Assembly (NCBI RefSeq): GCF_052118845.1 | Contig: NZ_JBQKGJ010000001.1 | Coordinates: forward strand, 62,001-126,000 | Reading direction: 5' to 3' | DNA from: Bilifractor sp002394235 | GTDB taxonomy: Bacteria; Bacillota; Clostridia; Lachnospirales; Lachnospiraceae | DNA length: 64,000 nucleotides | Shown here: in pieces, positions 24,759 to 32,509 of the stretch | Layout: each line of letters begins with the position of its first letter | Numbering within the stretch: position 1 is the first letter of the stretch | Notes under the pieces: model-generated | Seen by the model: the letters and a program-made list of their open reading frames with translations, nothing else | Database searches by the model: none | What the model was told of the DNA's origin: nothing | Program-made: the position numbers and the translations under genes

Positions 24759-25336
24759 TCAAATTCACCCGCCTGTTCCGCATCCTCATAAGCTTTTAGT
24801 TTGTTCTGTAAATCAGCCATACCAATGAGTTTCATGTAGGTGAATGCAATAAATCCCTTGATCCCATCTGTTGCCCTCAGGGATTGGAAGTATGCCCAGA
24901 GCATTTCATCAAAGTAATCATCATCTTCCATTCGGGACCACTCTCTTTCATCAATGCATCCGAATGCCATAAGCATTTGCCTGGTCCAGCTTCTCAGGTC
25001 TTCCACATGTTCGAAATCCCGTATCATTGCCTCATGGTCTTTGACGAACAGGGCATTGTGAAGAAGCTCCATATTGCTCTGCGGGTCATTCACTGTCATT
25101 CTTTTCCCGAGCTTACCTTCGAACTCACGCGCCGGATCTTCGTCCTGTGGAATTCTACCCATTCTGGACTCTGCCACATCGAAACTGAACGTCCCGATTC
25201 CCGGAAGTGTCACGGAGCTGTGCTCATCAATAGTTTTCTGAACCGCTTTTCCAATGATGGACAATACGGTATTTGCCTCCGTCTTCTTCATGCCTGTGTT
25301 CTCTGCAATGTAATTAACTAATTCACTCTTTGTCAT
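24746..25336 (-). CDS. HU-like DNA-binding protein with C-terminal extension, copy B
   Basis: Same 196-residue product as 22691-23281. The gene overlaps the intact zinc protein gene (25323-25661) by 14 nt, which is the ancestral arrangement, so copy B preserves the upstream context of the block. Confidence 0.75.
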   Translation of the reverse strand: MTKSELVNYIAENTGMKKTEANTVLSIIGKAVQKTIDEHSSVTLPGIGTFSFDVAESRMGRIPQDEDPAREFEGKLGKRMTVNDPQSNMELLHNALFVKDHEAMIRDFEHVEDLRSWTRQMLMAFGCIDEREWSRMEDDDYFDEMLWAYFQSLRATDGIKGFIAFTYMKLIGMADLQNKLKAYEDAEQAGEFEWKK

Positions 25337-25661
25337 TTTCTTCTCCTTTCTTTCCGATACGGTTACCCATACCAAGTTCCTTGAACATCATGATTTGTTG
25401 AATTACCTGTGCCATCATTGTCTTATAGCTGTTTACCTTGTTTTCTATTTTCGGTTTCCCGGCATAGACAAGGTATAGCGGGTCAAGTCCATTCTTTCGG
25501 CAATTAGGGCAGATAAAGCTATTCCATGCCTTTACATATCTCCACCCATCAACTGCTATCAGCTTGTTTTCCTGTTCTTCGACTTCTTCCGGAGGGCATT
25601 CCAGATTGACCATAACGGTATATCCGCAGCCTCCGCACTGGAAGAATTTACCTAGTGCCAT
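25323..25661 (-). CDS. Zinc ribbon protein, intact copy
   Basis: A 112-residue protein with CGGC (residues 9-12) and CPNCRK (about 52-57), a typical two-knuckle zinc ribbon, and a helical C-terminus (KTMMAQVIQQIMMFKELGMG). It is the parent of the truncated version at 23268-23558. Its first 42 nt lie outside the duplicated block. Function unknown. Confidence 0.7.
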   Translation of the reverse strand: MALGKFFQCGGCGYTVMVNLECPPEEVEEQENKLIAVDGWRYVKAWNSFICPNCRKNGLDPLYLVYAGKPKIENKVNSYKTMMAQVIQQIMMFKELGMGNRIGKKGEENDKE

Positions 25662-25693
25662 CTTTGTCCTCCTTGTATACCTCCCACCTCAAC

Positions 25694-25933
25694 TCAAATC
25701 GCTCTTTCTTCTTTTTTTGCAAGGCCTTCCCACTCAGTCAATCCCAATTCCTTAGCACAGGTAAGTACATCTGTATACTCCTCAAAGAGAGCAGTTTCGA
25801 CTTCAGCTTTGGTCACCGACGTAGGGTTCTCTCCCCTCTCAATCCTTGCCCGCTTCAATGCAGCCTTTGCCAGCTCGACGCATTCCTCCGCCAACTGTTC
25901 CAACATGGCTGCCTTTCCAATCTTCTCAATCAT
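25694..25933 (-). CDS. MazG-like nucleotide pyrophosphohydrolase domain protein
   Basis: A 79-residue helical protein. LAEECVELAKAALKRARIER carries the EE.xE metal motif and EVETALFEEYTDVLTCAKEL the downstream E..D motif of the MazG-like all-alpha NTP pyrophosphohydrolase fold. Such phage enzymes remove unwanted nucleotides or alter (p)ppGpp-type signals. GAGGAGG precedes the ATG. It is shorter than full MazG, as is usual for phage single-domain forms. Confidence 0.75.
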   Translation of the reverse strand: MIEKIGKAAMLEQLAEECVELAKAALKRARIERGENPTSVTKAEVETALFEEYTDVLTCAKELGLTEWEGLAKKEERAI

Positions 25934-25968
25934 TCTTCCTCCTCTCGGTTGATTTTATTTTCCACCAT

Positions 25969-26205
25969 TCACCCTCTCTTTCTGAATTTGAAAGCGTCCG
26001 GGCATGTAACCCAGTGTGGAATATATCCCATGATTCCTGGCTCCATGAACTCTCCGTGTTTTACCTCTCCATCCGGGGTTACGAATGTAATGCTGCCTCC
26101 ATCAGCTTCAGCAAAGTATCTCGGCATAGCATCACACGGCATATTCTTTCCGGCCTTCGTCCTGATCCAGATGATTTCTGCTCCGCAGCTTCTGCACTTA
26201 CTCAC
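25969..26205 (-). CDS. Small zinc finger-like phage protein
   Basis: A 78-residue protein beginning MSKCRSCGAEIIWIRTKAGK then MPCDA, and ending in WVTCPDAFKFRKR. The C-x2-C plus later Cys residues (PCDA, TCPD) suggest one zinc site. Proteins with this CRSCGAEIIWI..AGK start are widespread in Firmicutes phages and have no known role. Confidence 0.75.
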   Translation of the reverse strand: MSKCRSCGAEIIWIRTKAGKNMPCDAMPRYFAEADGGSITFVTPDGEVKHGEFMEPGIMGYIPHWVTCPDAFKFRKRG

Positions 26206-26216
26206 CTCATACCTCC

Positions 26217-26417
26217 TTACTGCCTGTATCTAATCTGCTTCCCATCTTCAAAAGTAACAGTTATTGCATACGGATATGGCCAGGTCATAGCTATTGGCTT
26301 GTAATGTCCTTGATAGGCAGTAGCCTTCTTATGTCCTTTCTCGCACGCAACTGCTTTTTCCTTCTCCGCATAATCTGTATGGCAGATTTCGCAGGTATAA
26401 AGTCTTTTCATCTTCAT
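26217..26417 (-). CDS. Small zinc-binding hypothetical protein
   Basis: A 66-residue protein with YTCEICHTDYAEKEKAVACE, a C-x2-C followed by C and H (CEKGH), consistent with a single zinc knuckle. Good ribosome site is not obvious; the start overlaps the stop of the upstream gene by 4 nt, so translation may be coupled. Confidence 0.6.
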   Translation of the reverse strand: MKMKRLYTCEICHTDYAEKEKAVACEKGHKKATAYQGHYKPIAMTWPYPYAITVTFEDGKQIRYRQ

Positions 26418-26644
26418 TTCAGATCCTCTTCAGTAAATTTGCCATTTCTCTTGAATGTCTGTGTGATTACGTTTCCACAGCATGTACAATTAAAGAAGTT
26501 GCTGTAGATCTCCGTGCCGTCCATATGAGCCACAAACTTATAATTCGGACTAGTGCATCCGCATTCCACTCCTTTTCTGTCTTTAGTAATCCGTATGGAA
26601 TTATTTCTGTCCTCCACAAGGACCCCATTACAAATTATCTTCAT
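26414..26644 (-). CDS. Small hypothetical protein with cysteine pairs
   Basis: I start at ATG 26644 rather than further upstream because the longer form would run through much of the neighbouring gene. The 76-residue product has GCTSPNYK and FNCTCCGNVITQTF, likely a zinc ribbon. It overlaps the upstream gene by 17 nt. Confidence 0.55.
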   Translation of the reverse strand: MKIICNGVLVEDRNNSIRITKDRKGVECGCTSPNYKFVAHMDGTEIYSNFFNCTCCGNVITQTFKRNGKFTEEDLK

Positions 26645-26966
26645 CTTCACGCTCCCATTCCCAAAGATCACAATATTTCCTAGCCTTACACTTGTCGCAT
26701 TCATCGTCTTTTTCTAAACAGTGCCATCCGTCTTTCGCAAGTGCTATCCTGTCCTGATCGTCGTCCCAGTCCATCTCGGTATGGCCTCTATACTCGGCAT
26801 CCAGAGATTTAATCCGCTTCACTCTTAGGTCTGTATAAATCTGGTCTGAATCGGCCCAGAATTCCGTATTTCTTACAGCATTCTTGGCTTCAATGGCACT
26901 ATTGGCGAAGACCACGGTGGATATATGATCATCATCTCCAGCCCAGTAAGCTCTATAAGCTTTCAT
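26628..26966 (-). CDS. Hypothetical protein with C-terminal cysteine cluster
   Basis: Start at 26966 follows GGAGGGG. The 112-residue product has MKAYRAYWAGDDDHISTVVF at the N-terminus, a pattern seen in small phage proteins that modulate other enzymes, and a C-terminal C-x2-C-x4-C cluster (ECDKCKARKYCDLW). Function unknown. Confidence 0.6.
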   Translation of the reverse strand: MKAYRAYWAGDDDHISTVVFANSAIEAKNAVRNTEFWADSDQIYTDLRVKRIKSLDAEYRGHTEMDWDDDQDRIALAKDGWHCLEKDDECDKCKARKYCDLWEWEREDEDNL

Positions 26967-27237
26967 GATCTTCCCCTCCATCAATTACAGCTCCGCAAAA
27001 TGGACAATAATCATATTCATCGCAGTTCACGGTATCATCGAGCTCGGCTTTGCATTCTGAGTACCGGATTCCCGTCATCTCTCCGGGTCCTCCGATAATT
27101 GAAAATGTCTCCCAGTGTGCATGCTTTCTTTTTCCCTGCAACGTCTTGAGCTCGTCTACCAGCTTCTTCGTTACGCAGTAGATAACTCCCTTTTCGTGCC
27201 GCTCGAATCCTATGATCACTCTGCCGATTTCTGTCAT
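26953..27237 (-). CDS. Hypothetical protein with zinc knuckle
   Basis: A 94-residue protein, beta-rich in the first half (RVIIGFERHEKGVIYCVTKK) and ending with YDYCPFCGAVIDGG, a CPFCG zinc knuckle that is frequent in small phage proteins. Start overlaps the stop of the small membrane protein (ATGA). Confidence 0.6.
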   Translation of the reverse strand: MTEIGRVIIGFERHEKGVIYCVTKKLVDELKTLQGKRKHAHWETFSIIGGPGEMTGIRYSECKAELDDTVNCDEYDYCPFCGAVIDGGEDHESL

Positions 27238-27407
27238 TTGCTTTCCCTCTTTTCTCTGATCTGCTCATTCAGATGCACCTGGCGCTCTAATGTGTCTATC
27301 CGATCTTCAAGGCTCTCAATCCTCTTTTCTTTCTTGGCCGCTCCTATTTGATAGCCAATCGCAGCACCGACAATCAGTACCAAAAGGTATAAAACAAACC
27401 ACATCAT
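27234..27407 (-). CDS. Small membrane-anchored coiled-coil protein (57 residues)
   Basis: A short frame from ATG 27407 to a TGA overlapping the next start. Residues 2-21 are a hydrophobic helix (VLYLLVLIVGAAIGYQIGA); residues 25-50 form a charged coiled coil with Leu spacing (IESLEDRIDTLERQVHLNEQ). It overlaps the upstream gene's stop by 4 nt. Role unknown; spanin-like or phage-membrane tether roles are conceivable but unsupported. Confidence 0.55.
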   Translation of the reverse strand: MMWFVLYLLVLIVGAAIGYQIGAAKKEKRIESLEDRIDTLERQVHLNEQIREKRESK

Positions 27408-27634
27408 GCTGTCTGCTCCTTCATGTTTTTTATTACGGCTGCCCTAATTCCCAGTCTGTTCAATGCGGATACGATATTCCCAACTGTCTCCGCATTGTCA
27501 TCAGCAGCTTCAAACCACCATTCACCATCAATCATTTTGATCACCATATATTTCTTGCTGTCTGCATAGTTCTTTACGTTGTTAACCTCAAATCCATTGA
27601 TTGTCCGCTTATAGCCATCAACAAAGAAACTCAT
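27404..27634 (-). CDS. Hypothetical protein
   Basis: A 76-residue alpha/beta protein: KKYMVIKMIDGEWWFEAADD, then a helix AETVGNIVSALNRLG and a strand IRAAVIKNM. A good GGAGAATAA site precedes the ATG. No family recognised. Confidence 0.6.
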   Translation of the reverse strand: MSFFVDGYKRTINGFEVNNVKNYADSKKYMVIKMIDGEWWFEAADDNAETVGNIVSALNRLGIRAAVIKNMKEQTA

Positions 27635-27764
27635 TTATTCTCCTTTCATTTCTCAGAAATTGGCCCGCCGCCCCGGGCCGGCTGAGTATGTGTTAAACTT
27701 TATTTTCCTAGGAGAAATTCGCGGTATGGCACCCGCTTTTATAATCAACAGGGCGGTGTGATTA
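27635..27764. other. Short non-coding stretch with GC-rich inverted sequence
   Basis: Contains GCCCGCCGCCCCGGGCCGGC, able to fold on itself but without a T tract on the minus side. It may be a processing or pausing site. No convincing gene; a 73-codon frame crossing it reads into the next gene in a shadow frame. Confidence 0.3.
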
Positions 27765-28427
27765 TCATTCAACAAAGTCCAACTGTCTGCAGGCCATGTA
27801 GAAGCCCTCTCCCCATAAATAAATCCTTGGATTGTACCTTCTCCCAAAGCTGTTTTCATACCAATCGGGGTCAATGATATCCATGAGTTCGCTCATTCTA
27901 TCTGTTGGATAGAAGATGTCTCCGGATTCAGTGGAAATAATGGATTTCTCCAGCTCGTCCTTGAATTCCTCCAGCTGGTAATCTCTCTCTTCGCTTAGGT
28001 TATCCTCCTCTGTTAAATCCAAATTCGGATTTTCGTGTCTCACGATTTCATCCAGCCAGTCGCCATCTTCAAACCAGTCCTTATACCAATCTTTGAAATC
28101 TTCCATCCAGTCATCACTATCGATTTCATAAAGATTGGATGAGCACTGAATCTTTCCTGTCCAGTACCCGGTGTTTCGCATGTAGTGCGCCAAATCCTTT
28201 ACCTTCAGTTCGTTGTACCAGGTAGCGATGCAGTCACCAAGATCACCAGAAATGATGATGGATCCACGTTTTTTATCCACGATGAAATTGCAGTAATACT
28301 CACCGCTCCCGTCTTCTCTTCTCCAGTCAATAATCGTATAGCGGTTGCTGTGCTGTATAAGCGTTGCCTTCATGTGCCGGCGCTCGAACGCATTTCTGGC
28401 GTTCATCATTCCTTCTTCTTCGTTCAT
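27765..28427 (-). CDS. Hypothetical acidic protein
   Basis: Start at 28427 (GAGGTGAT before it), giving 220 residues. The central part is very acidic and rich in Trp (DSDDWMEDFKDWYKDWFEDG), which suggests a folded helical surface or DNA mimicry; this is speculation. The C-terminus has YNPRIYLWGEGFYMACRQLD. Not recognised. The start overlaps the upstream stop by 4 nt. Confidence 0.6.
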   Translation of the reverse strand: MNEEEGMMNARNAFERRHMKATLIQHSNRYTIIDWRREDGSGEYYCNFIVDKKRGSIIISGDLGDCIATWYNELKVKDLAHYMRNTGYWTGKIQCSSNLYEIDSDDWMEDFKDWYKDWFEDGDWLDEIVRHENPNLDLTEEDNLSEERDYQLEEFKDELEKSIISTESGDIFYPTDRMSELMDIIDPDWYENSFGRRYNPRIYLWGEGFYMACRQLDFVE

Positions 28428-28894
28428 ATCATCACCTCGTCTATGTTCCGCATATAAGCCGGGATTGGGAAATCGTGCTGCCACTCTATTACCCCTATCC
28501 ATGGTTCGCAGATTCCAACCCTCTCAATGTGCATCATCTCAGCGTCATATGACTCGACGCTGTATTCCTTGATCATCTGCATTGCTTCCGGCCTTATCGC
28601 AAAAATGTCTGCAAAATTGGGCGGTATTCTGTCTTTCTTGGGATCCCTGTATCGTCCATAGGATTCCTTCATCTGGATCGGCGCCCGAAGCTCGAATACC
28701 ACGCACACAGTAAGGTCTACTACACCTGTCAGATATTCAATCCTTTCCTCAGGAGGCACTGAGTCATCGAAGAAACAGAAGCCTTTGGACTCCGTCTTCT
28801 TTGCTCTGGCCTTCCAGTCTGTATGGTTTTCCAGCTTCATGCCATAGCAGAGCTTCCGGAACTCATCTAATCCCATAAACCGCACATATCTCAT
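28424..28894 (-). CDS. Hypothetical protein
   Basis: Start at 28894 with GAAGGAGGG upstream; 156 residues. MRYVRFMGLDEFRKLCYGMK and FCFFDDSVPPEERIEYLTGV, then VVFELRAPIQMKESYGRY. The layout recalls a phage ADP-ribosyltransferase-like or host-modulating protein, but I see no catalytic signature and leave it unassigned. Overlaps neighbours at both ends by 1-4 nt. Confidence 0.6.
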   Translation of the reverse strand: MRYVRFMGLDEFRKLCYGMKLENHTDWKARAKKTESKGFCFFDDSVPPEERIEYLTGVVDLTVCVVFELRAPIQMKESYGRYRDPKKDRIPPNFADIFAIRPEAMQMIKEYSVESYDAEMMHIERVGICEPWIGVIEWQHDFPIPAYMRNIDEVMI

Positions 28895-29304
28895 CAATGG
28901 CCCTCCTTCTTCGTCGGATCCTCTCCCAGCCATCGGATGGAAAGATCCAGTCCGCATTCGTCCGCAAGTATCTTTATCTGGTCATCCCAGGTGGTATAGT
29001 CTTCTGCAAGGCACTCAGCCTTTAAGTTCATCCGTTCCTTGAATCGGTTAAGCCTTTTGGTTCCGAATTTGAATTCATCATGGAGCGTTATCAGCGATAA
29101 GATCAAAACTGTGTCTACGCTATTCATCCTGGCCCTATCCATCCAATTACGCTCTTCTGCCTGGCTAATGCTGATTGGGATTCCATAGGCACCTCTGCGC
29201 TTAATCTCCTTCTTAAGGCTCTCCACATCGTTGTTGTGGGATTCCAAATAACGAATACAGAAGGCCATCCCCTCCTGCCTCCATTGTTCCTCTTTCCGTG
29301 ACAT
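28894..29304 (-). CDS. Hypothetical helical protein
   Basis: Start at 29304 with GGAAAGGAAC upstream; 136 residues, mostly helical (RYLESHNNDVESLKKEIKRR; DTVLILSLITLHDEFKFGTK). The final part is acidic. The gene overlaps the 82-residue gene by 92 nt in another frame, a long overlap for this phage. Not recognised. Confidence 0.6.
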   Translation of the reverse strand: MSRKEEQWRQEGMAFCIRYLESHNNDVESLKKEIKRRGAYGIPISISQAEERNWMDRARMNSVDTVLILSLITLHDEFKFGTKRLNRFKERMNLKAECLAEDYTTWDDQIKILADECGLDLSIRWLGEDPTKKEGH

Positions 29305-29461
29305 TGTTTCTGTTCCTTTCCTGCTGTCTGGAAAGGGGAGCATCCCGATTCCGCTGAATGAACTCAATCATTTGCACATCAGTAGCATCTATGAGTCCGA
29401 TAATGTCATATTCCTCCATAAACGCCTCCAGGAGCTCCCTCCTCGACATCCATTCGATCAT
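29213..29461 (-). CDS. Small hypothetical protein
   Basis: Start at ATG 29461, preceded by AGAGAGG; 82 residues. The N-terminal half (EWMSRRELLEAFMEEYDIIG) is a helical pair; the C-terminal third overlaps the following gene and looks like a run-on in a shadow frame. The N-terminal part is probably the functional piece. Confidence 0.45.
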   Translation of the reverse strand: MIEWMSRRELLEAFMEEYDIIGLIDATDVQMIEFIQRNRDAPLSRQQERNRNNVTERGTMEAGGDGLLYSLFGIPQQRCGEP

Positions 29462-29498
29462 CTGATCCTCTCTGCTCAATCTCCTTGCGCAGGGCGGC

Positions 29499-29594
29499 TT
29501 ATCTTTTTCTGCGCTTCCCCCTTTTCTTCCTCATCTTGTCGTCAAATAATGCAGTCATACACACCAATGATGCTAAAACAATGATTCCCGCCAT
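29499..29594 (-). CDS. Small membrane peptide (31 residues)
   Basis: ATG at 29594 has GGAAAGGGGAC upstream. MAGIIVLASLVCMTALF is hydrophobic and the tail is basic (KMRKKRGKRRKR). This is a positive-inside single-pass peptide. Expression is uncertain. Confidence 0.4.
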   Translation of the reverse strand: MAGIIVLASLVCMTALFDDKMRKKRGKRRKR

Positions 29595-29632
29595 AGTTTT
29601 GTCCCCTTTCCGTCTAAGAAATCTCCTTGCTT

Positions 29633-29713
29633 TCATTTTTCTTCTTTTTCTCTGGCTCTCCGAATGTCCTTGTGAAGAAACCAGAAAAATACGATCAACC
29701 AAAACAGCGACAT
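29633..29713 (-). CDS. Small membrane peptide (26 residues)
   Basis: ATG at 29713 preceded by GAGAGGAGG at proper distance. MSLFWLIVFFWFLHK is a strongly hydrophobic helix with a charged tail (DIRRAREKEEK). The perfect ribosome site 14 nt after the upstream stop argues that it is translated. Confidence 0.45.
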   Translation of the reverse strand: MSLFWLIVFFWFLHKDIRRAREKEEK

Positions 29714-29727
29714 CCGGAAGCCTCCTC

Positions 29728-29904
29728 TCAATGTGTTGCGTTAAAATTTTCGATTGCCCACTTATTCCCAGTGGCATAGACCTTAGCCTTTGTCCTCTCA
29801 TAAGGAGTCTTCTTTTTAAACTTCTCCTCGAACTTCCTGGCCTGCTCTTCCAGCTCTTTTCTTTCTTCTGGAGTCGCATCGTGCATTTCAAGAATTTCAA
29901 TCAT
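29728..29904 (-). CDS. Small charged helical protein (58 residues)
   Basis: Start ATG 29904 with GAGGTAGAA upstream. Sequence is helical and charged (EERKELEEQARKFEEKFKKK), then YERTKAKVYATGNKWAIENF. Not recognised. Longer versions of the frame lie inside the lytic transglycosylase gene and are not favoured. Confidence 0.5.
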   Translation of the reverse strand: MIEILEMHDATPEERKELEEQARKFEEKFKKKTPYERTKAKVYATGNKWAIENFNATH

Positions 29905-29914
29905 CTTTTCTACC

Positions 29915-30592
29915 TCACTTTCCGTGGATTCTTTCCAGCTCCTCTGTACGAAGGAGAATCTTCTCTGCATATTCTGTAAGGCTTGTCCTGTTGGAGGCAT
30001 CCCTTACTCCGTTGTATGCCATCAGTGCAGTGCCTGTATCGCCATACTTATCAAGCAGTTCTCTCAGGAGATCAGCACCGGTGTATATATTGGCCCTCTC
30101 ATCCCACAAATTGACGAATCCGAGCCTGTACATACGTCCGGTATGGTAATACTGGTTTATCTGCATAAGACCGATACAGGGGCCGTTCTGCGCGTATTGC
30201 TGCCCGGATGATTCAGTCTCCACTATCACCATTAGAAGTTCTGGAGAGATTCCGTACTTATTTCCTGCTTCAATGCATATCGCCTGCTGGTCTGAAGAGA
30301 TCCACGTATCATTCGCCTGTGTTTCAATCGTCTGCTGGATTTCTGTAGCATCAGCTGCTGATTCGGTACTTTTTGTTTCTGTTTTAAGACTCGTTCCCGC
30401 TGTATCTGCCTTGTTGACTGCCTTCACAATCGAAGGTTGGATAGATTTCTCTATCTGGCTAACCACTCCTGCCCGTGGGCTCGCCTGTGTTTTCGGTCTC
30501 ATTTCCTTGCTTGTACTGTGTAGAAACACGGCCTCAGCTATTGCCAGGGCTACCGCTCCTGCGATGACTGCTTTCTGAGCTTTATTCTTCAT
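29915..30592 (-). CDS. Lytic transglycosylase (SLT domain), membrane-anchored
   Basis: A 225-residue protein with an N-terminal signal anchor (KAVIAGAVALAIAEAVFLHS), a Ser/Thr/Ala-rich linker to about residue 95, and a C-terminal lysozyme-like SLT domain: CIEAGNKYGISPELLMVIVE TES with catalytic Glu, GPCIGLMQINQYYH, then ALMAYNGV. It cuts peptidoglycan. Being in the early block rather than with tail or lysis genes, it may remodel the wall for DNA-handling or assembly rather than lysis. Start has a reasonable site before ATG 30592. Confidence 0.85.
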   Translation of the reverse strand: MKNKAQKAVIAGAVALAIAEAVFLHSTSKEMRPKTQASPRAGVVSQIEKSIQPSIVKAVNKADTAGTSLKTETKSTESAADATEIQQTIETQANDTWISSDQQAICIEAGNKYGISPELLMVIVETESSGQQYAQNGPCIGLMQINQYYHTGRMYRLGFVNLWDERANIYTGADLLRELLDKYGDTGTALMAYNGVRDASNRTSLTEYAEKILLRTEELERIHGK

Positions 30593-30605
30593 GCCTGACT
30601 CCTGT

Positions 30606-31682
30606 CTACCCTGCTTCAGGGATGCTTACCGGCAGGACGATTTCTTTGAGCTTTGATTCATCCTCTGTCATCACGATCGGGCTCCTGCTATTGATCAGCC
30701 CCATGTGCAACTCGTCACCTACAAAGTTCATGATGGCTGTCTTTAGCAGTTTCGGATCTGCACCGATAATTACCGGATGCTGTGAAGCTTCTGTAAGTGG
30801 AAGGCTCTCTTTGTACTTTGCTTTTCCACCTCTGGTCTGGAACTGTACCGCCCCGCCATCAAACGTCATAATGATCGGCTCATTCTGTGCCGTACAAAGG
30901 CCTGATCTGGCAAGCGCATCAATGAAGTCCTGCCGGTCTACGCTTATTTCAACTGGCGTGGACTCAGGGAACATCTTGCTATAGCTGTAATATTTTCCGT
31001 CTACCAGTCTGGTTCTGACGATGTAGTTCTCCGTGCGGAATACCGCGCTAGTTTTGCTGTATGCGATGGTTACCGTTCCTTTTAGGTCTAGCCGGATAAT
31101 TTCATTGACTGCGCTCTTTGGGATCGTCAGTTCGAATTCTCCAAGCCCGGTTTCCGTCTGATTCCATGCTATCTGGTGTCCATCCAGGGCTACAAAGCTC
31201 AGCATTCCTCCGGAGCTCTTCATGTTGATTGACTCCATCATGTAGCCACCGGTCTTCCCTGCGGCGAAGCTAACGCTCTTAAGCAATGTCTGAAGCTTCT
31301 CAGCGCTTACCTCCACAGCCTGAGCATCTGTAGGCATCTCTTCGATGTTCGGATAATCTGCCGGATTCTGACCAGGATAATCCACGGACGTCTTTCTTCC
31401 TACCACGCTGATGTGGATGGTGTGCCTCTCATCTGTTGTAATTTCCAGTTCCTCGTCAGGCAGACTGGTTATCAGCTCAAATGCATGGGAAGGGATCAAC
31501 ATTTCTTCCCCTCTGGATGCCTCTAATTTGACCTGTATGGTCACTTCGGTATTAGACCCGATTAAATACCCGTCTCGAATTAAAACGTTCTGTAATACGC
31601 CGAGAGGAGTGCGTGAAGGTACCACTCCTTTCACCTTTGCAATTTTTCCTGCCAGTTCACTCTGCTGTATCTTCAAGTTCAA
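30606..31682 (-). CDS. dnaN: DNA polymerase III beta sliding clamp (phage copy)
   Basis: A 358-residue DnaN homologue with three repeated clamp domains. Recognisable parts: LQNVLIRDGYLIGSNTEVTI, then GRKTSVDYPGQNPADYPNIE, MFPESTPVEISVDRQDFIDA and the C-terminal IVLPVSIPEAG hydrophobic-pocket end. It encircles DNA and holds polymerase or other proteins. A phage-borne clamp can recruit replication proteins that carry clamp-binding peptides, and two such peptides appear in this phage. The ATG overlaps the end of recU by 26 nt. Confidence 0.9.
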   Translation of the reverse strand: MNLKIQQSELAGKIAKVKGVVPSRTPLGVLQNVLIRDGYLIGSNTEVTIQVKLEASRGEEMLIPSHAFELITSLPDEELEITTDERHTIHISVVGRKTSVDYPGQNPADYPNIEEMPTDAQAVEVSAEKLQTLLKSVSFAAGKTGGYMMESINMKSSGGMLSFVALDGHQIAWNQTETGLGEFELTIPKSAVNEIIRLDLKGTVTIAYSKTSAVFRTENYIVRTRLVDGKYYSYSKMFPESTPVEISVDRQDFIDALARSGLCTAQNEPIIMTFDGGAVQFQTRGGKAKYKESLPLTEASQHPVIIGADPKLLKTAIMNFVGDELHMGLINSRSPIVMTEDESKLKEIVLPVSIPEAG

Positions 31683-32187
31683 TTCCCTCCAGAAATAAAA
31701 TCGTCGTTCCTGCTTCCTTAAGCCTGTAGGGTTCCAAATCCGTCCTATCCATATGCTTGTGTCCGAACAGCTCTTTCATGTTCTTCCATACGTCCCAGGG
31801 AACCCTGTAGAAATTCTCCATGCCAATCCCCACAAGGATGTATACGTGAGCCCCCATCTTTTCAAACTCATTCAGATCACTGGTCTGCTCTTCCGTAACA
31901 ACCGTTTGGTTTATACGGTCAGAATCTGTATGCTTTGCATCGAACATAATTGCCGTGCCATCACACAGGCACCCCTTGAAGTCTGGCTGAGCCTGTTTCT
32001 TGAAGCAGGCTACGAACTGCCCTGTTCTTCGTTCTCCGTATGGTTTGAGGATCCTTACAGGCTCCGGTGTCTTCTGGATATGCGCTATGCCAAGCTCCCG
32101 ATAATATGCGCAGGCACTATCAATCCATCTCTCGAACATTTCTCCGGATGCTCTGGACCTTCTTCCCGTCAGTGATCTGTCAGTCAT
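31657..32187 (-). CDS. recU: RecU-like Holliday junction resolvase
   Basis: Start at ATG 32187, with AGAAGGAGGG upstream. The 176-residue product has the RecU pattern: GEMFERWIDSACAYYRELGI, KTPEPVR, QPDFKGCLCDGTAIMFDAKH (catalytic D-x-K within a PD-D/ExK nuclease), EEQTSDLNEFEKMGAHVYIL and FYRVPWDVWKNM. It cuts four-way junctions during recombination-dependent replication. It overlaps the following clamp gene by 26 nt. Confidence 0.88.
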   Translation of the reverse strand: MTDRSLTGRRSRASGEMFERWIDSACAYYRELGIAHIQKTPEPVRILKPYGERRTGQFVACFKKQAQPDFKGCLCDGTAIMFDAKHTDSDRINQTVVTEEQTSDLNEFEKMGAHVYILVGIGMENFYRVPWDVWKNMKELFGHKHMDRTDLEPYRLKEAGTTILFLEGIELEDTAE

Positions 32188-32509
32188 CCAGGAGTCCCTC
32201 CTTCTCACAGAGTCTCGTTATCCGCTTCATCGTGACCACTCCTACACCTGGCAGATTTGAGATCATTTCAATCAGATGTCTTATTACGTAAGAATTTCCC
32301 TTCGAGATTCCGGCATTATAAGCGCTCATGCAGGTATCATTGACGTAATCCATCAGCTCCTGATCAGACATTTTCCGGATTGCCTGTGCCTGTCTGTGCG
32401 TCATTTTCTCGTCCTGGCTCCACTTCCTGTACGCCCTCTTCTTTTCTTCCCTTGACGCTCTTCCCACGGCTTTCTCCGCAGTTGGATCCTTGTACCCCTC
32501 GTTGTTCAT
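32180..32509 (-). CDS. Hypothetical protein with helix-hairpin-helix-like end
   Basis: Start at ATG 32509 with TTGGAGGAG upstream; 109 residues. The central helix (KRAYRKWSQDEKMTHRQAQA) and C-terminal ISNLPGVGVVTMKRITRLCE suggest DNA binding (LPGVG is the HhH hairpin). It likely works with RecU, whose start it overlaps by 8 nt. About 146 nt also encode the tail of the DUF5131 protein in another frame. Confidence 0.65.
   Translation of the reverse strand: MNNEGYKDPTAEKAVGRASREEKKRAYRKWSQDEKMTHRQAQAIRKMSDQELMDYVNDTCMSAYNAGISKGNSYVIRHLIEMISNLPGVGVVTMKRITRLCEKEGLLDD

Larger units (their letters stand above)
23565..25619. repeat. 2,055-bp tandem duplication, copy B
   Basis: Second copy. It holds full genes for the 162-, 129-, 95- and 196-residue proteins and most of the 112-residue zinc protein gene, which runs intact to 25661 outside the block. 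The join between copies truncates the other version of that gene. Identity without visible change implies very recent origin or an assembly artefact. Confidence 0.95.

Noticed and set aside
27653..27874. 73-codon minus-strand frame with RxSPRKIKFN end
   Set aside because: Overlaps the real acidic-protein gene in another frame, no ribosome site, GC-rich hairpin inside.
29595..29900. Longer form of the 31-residue membrane peptide
   Set aside because: The extension reads basic low-complexity shadow sequence; the internal ATG has the good ribosome site.
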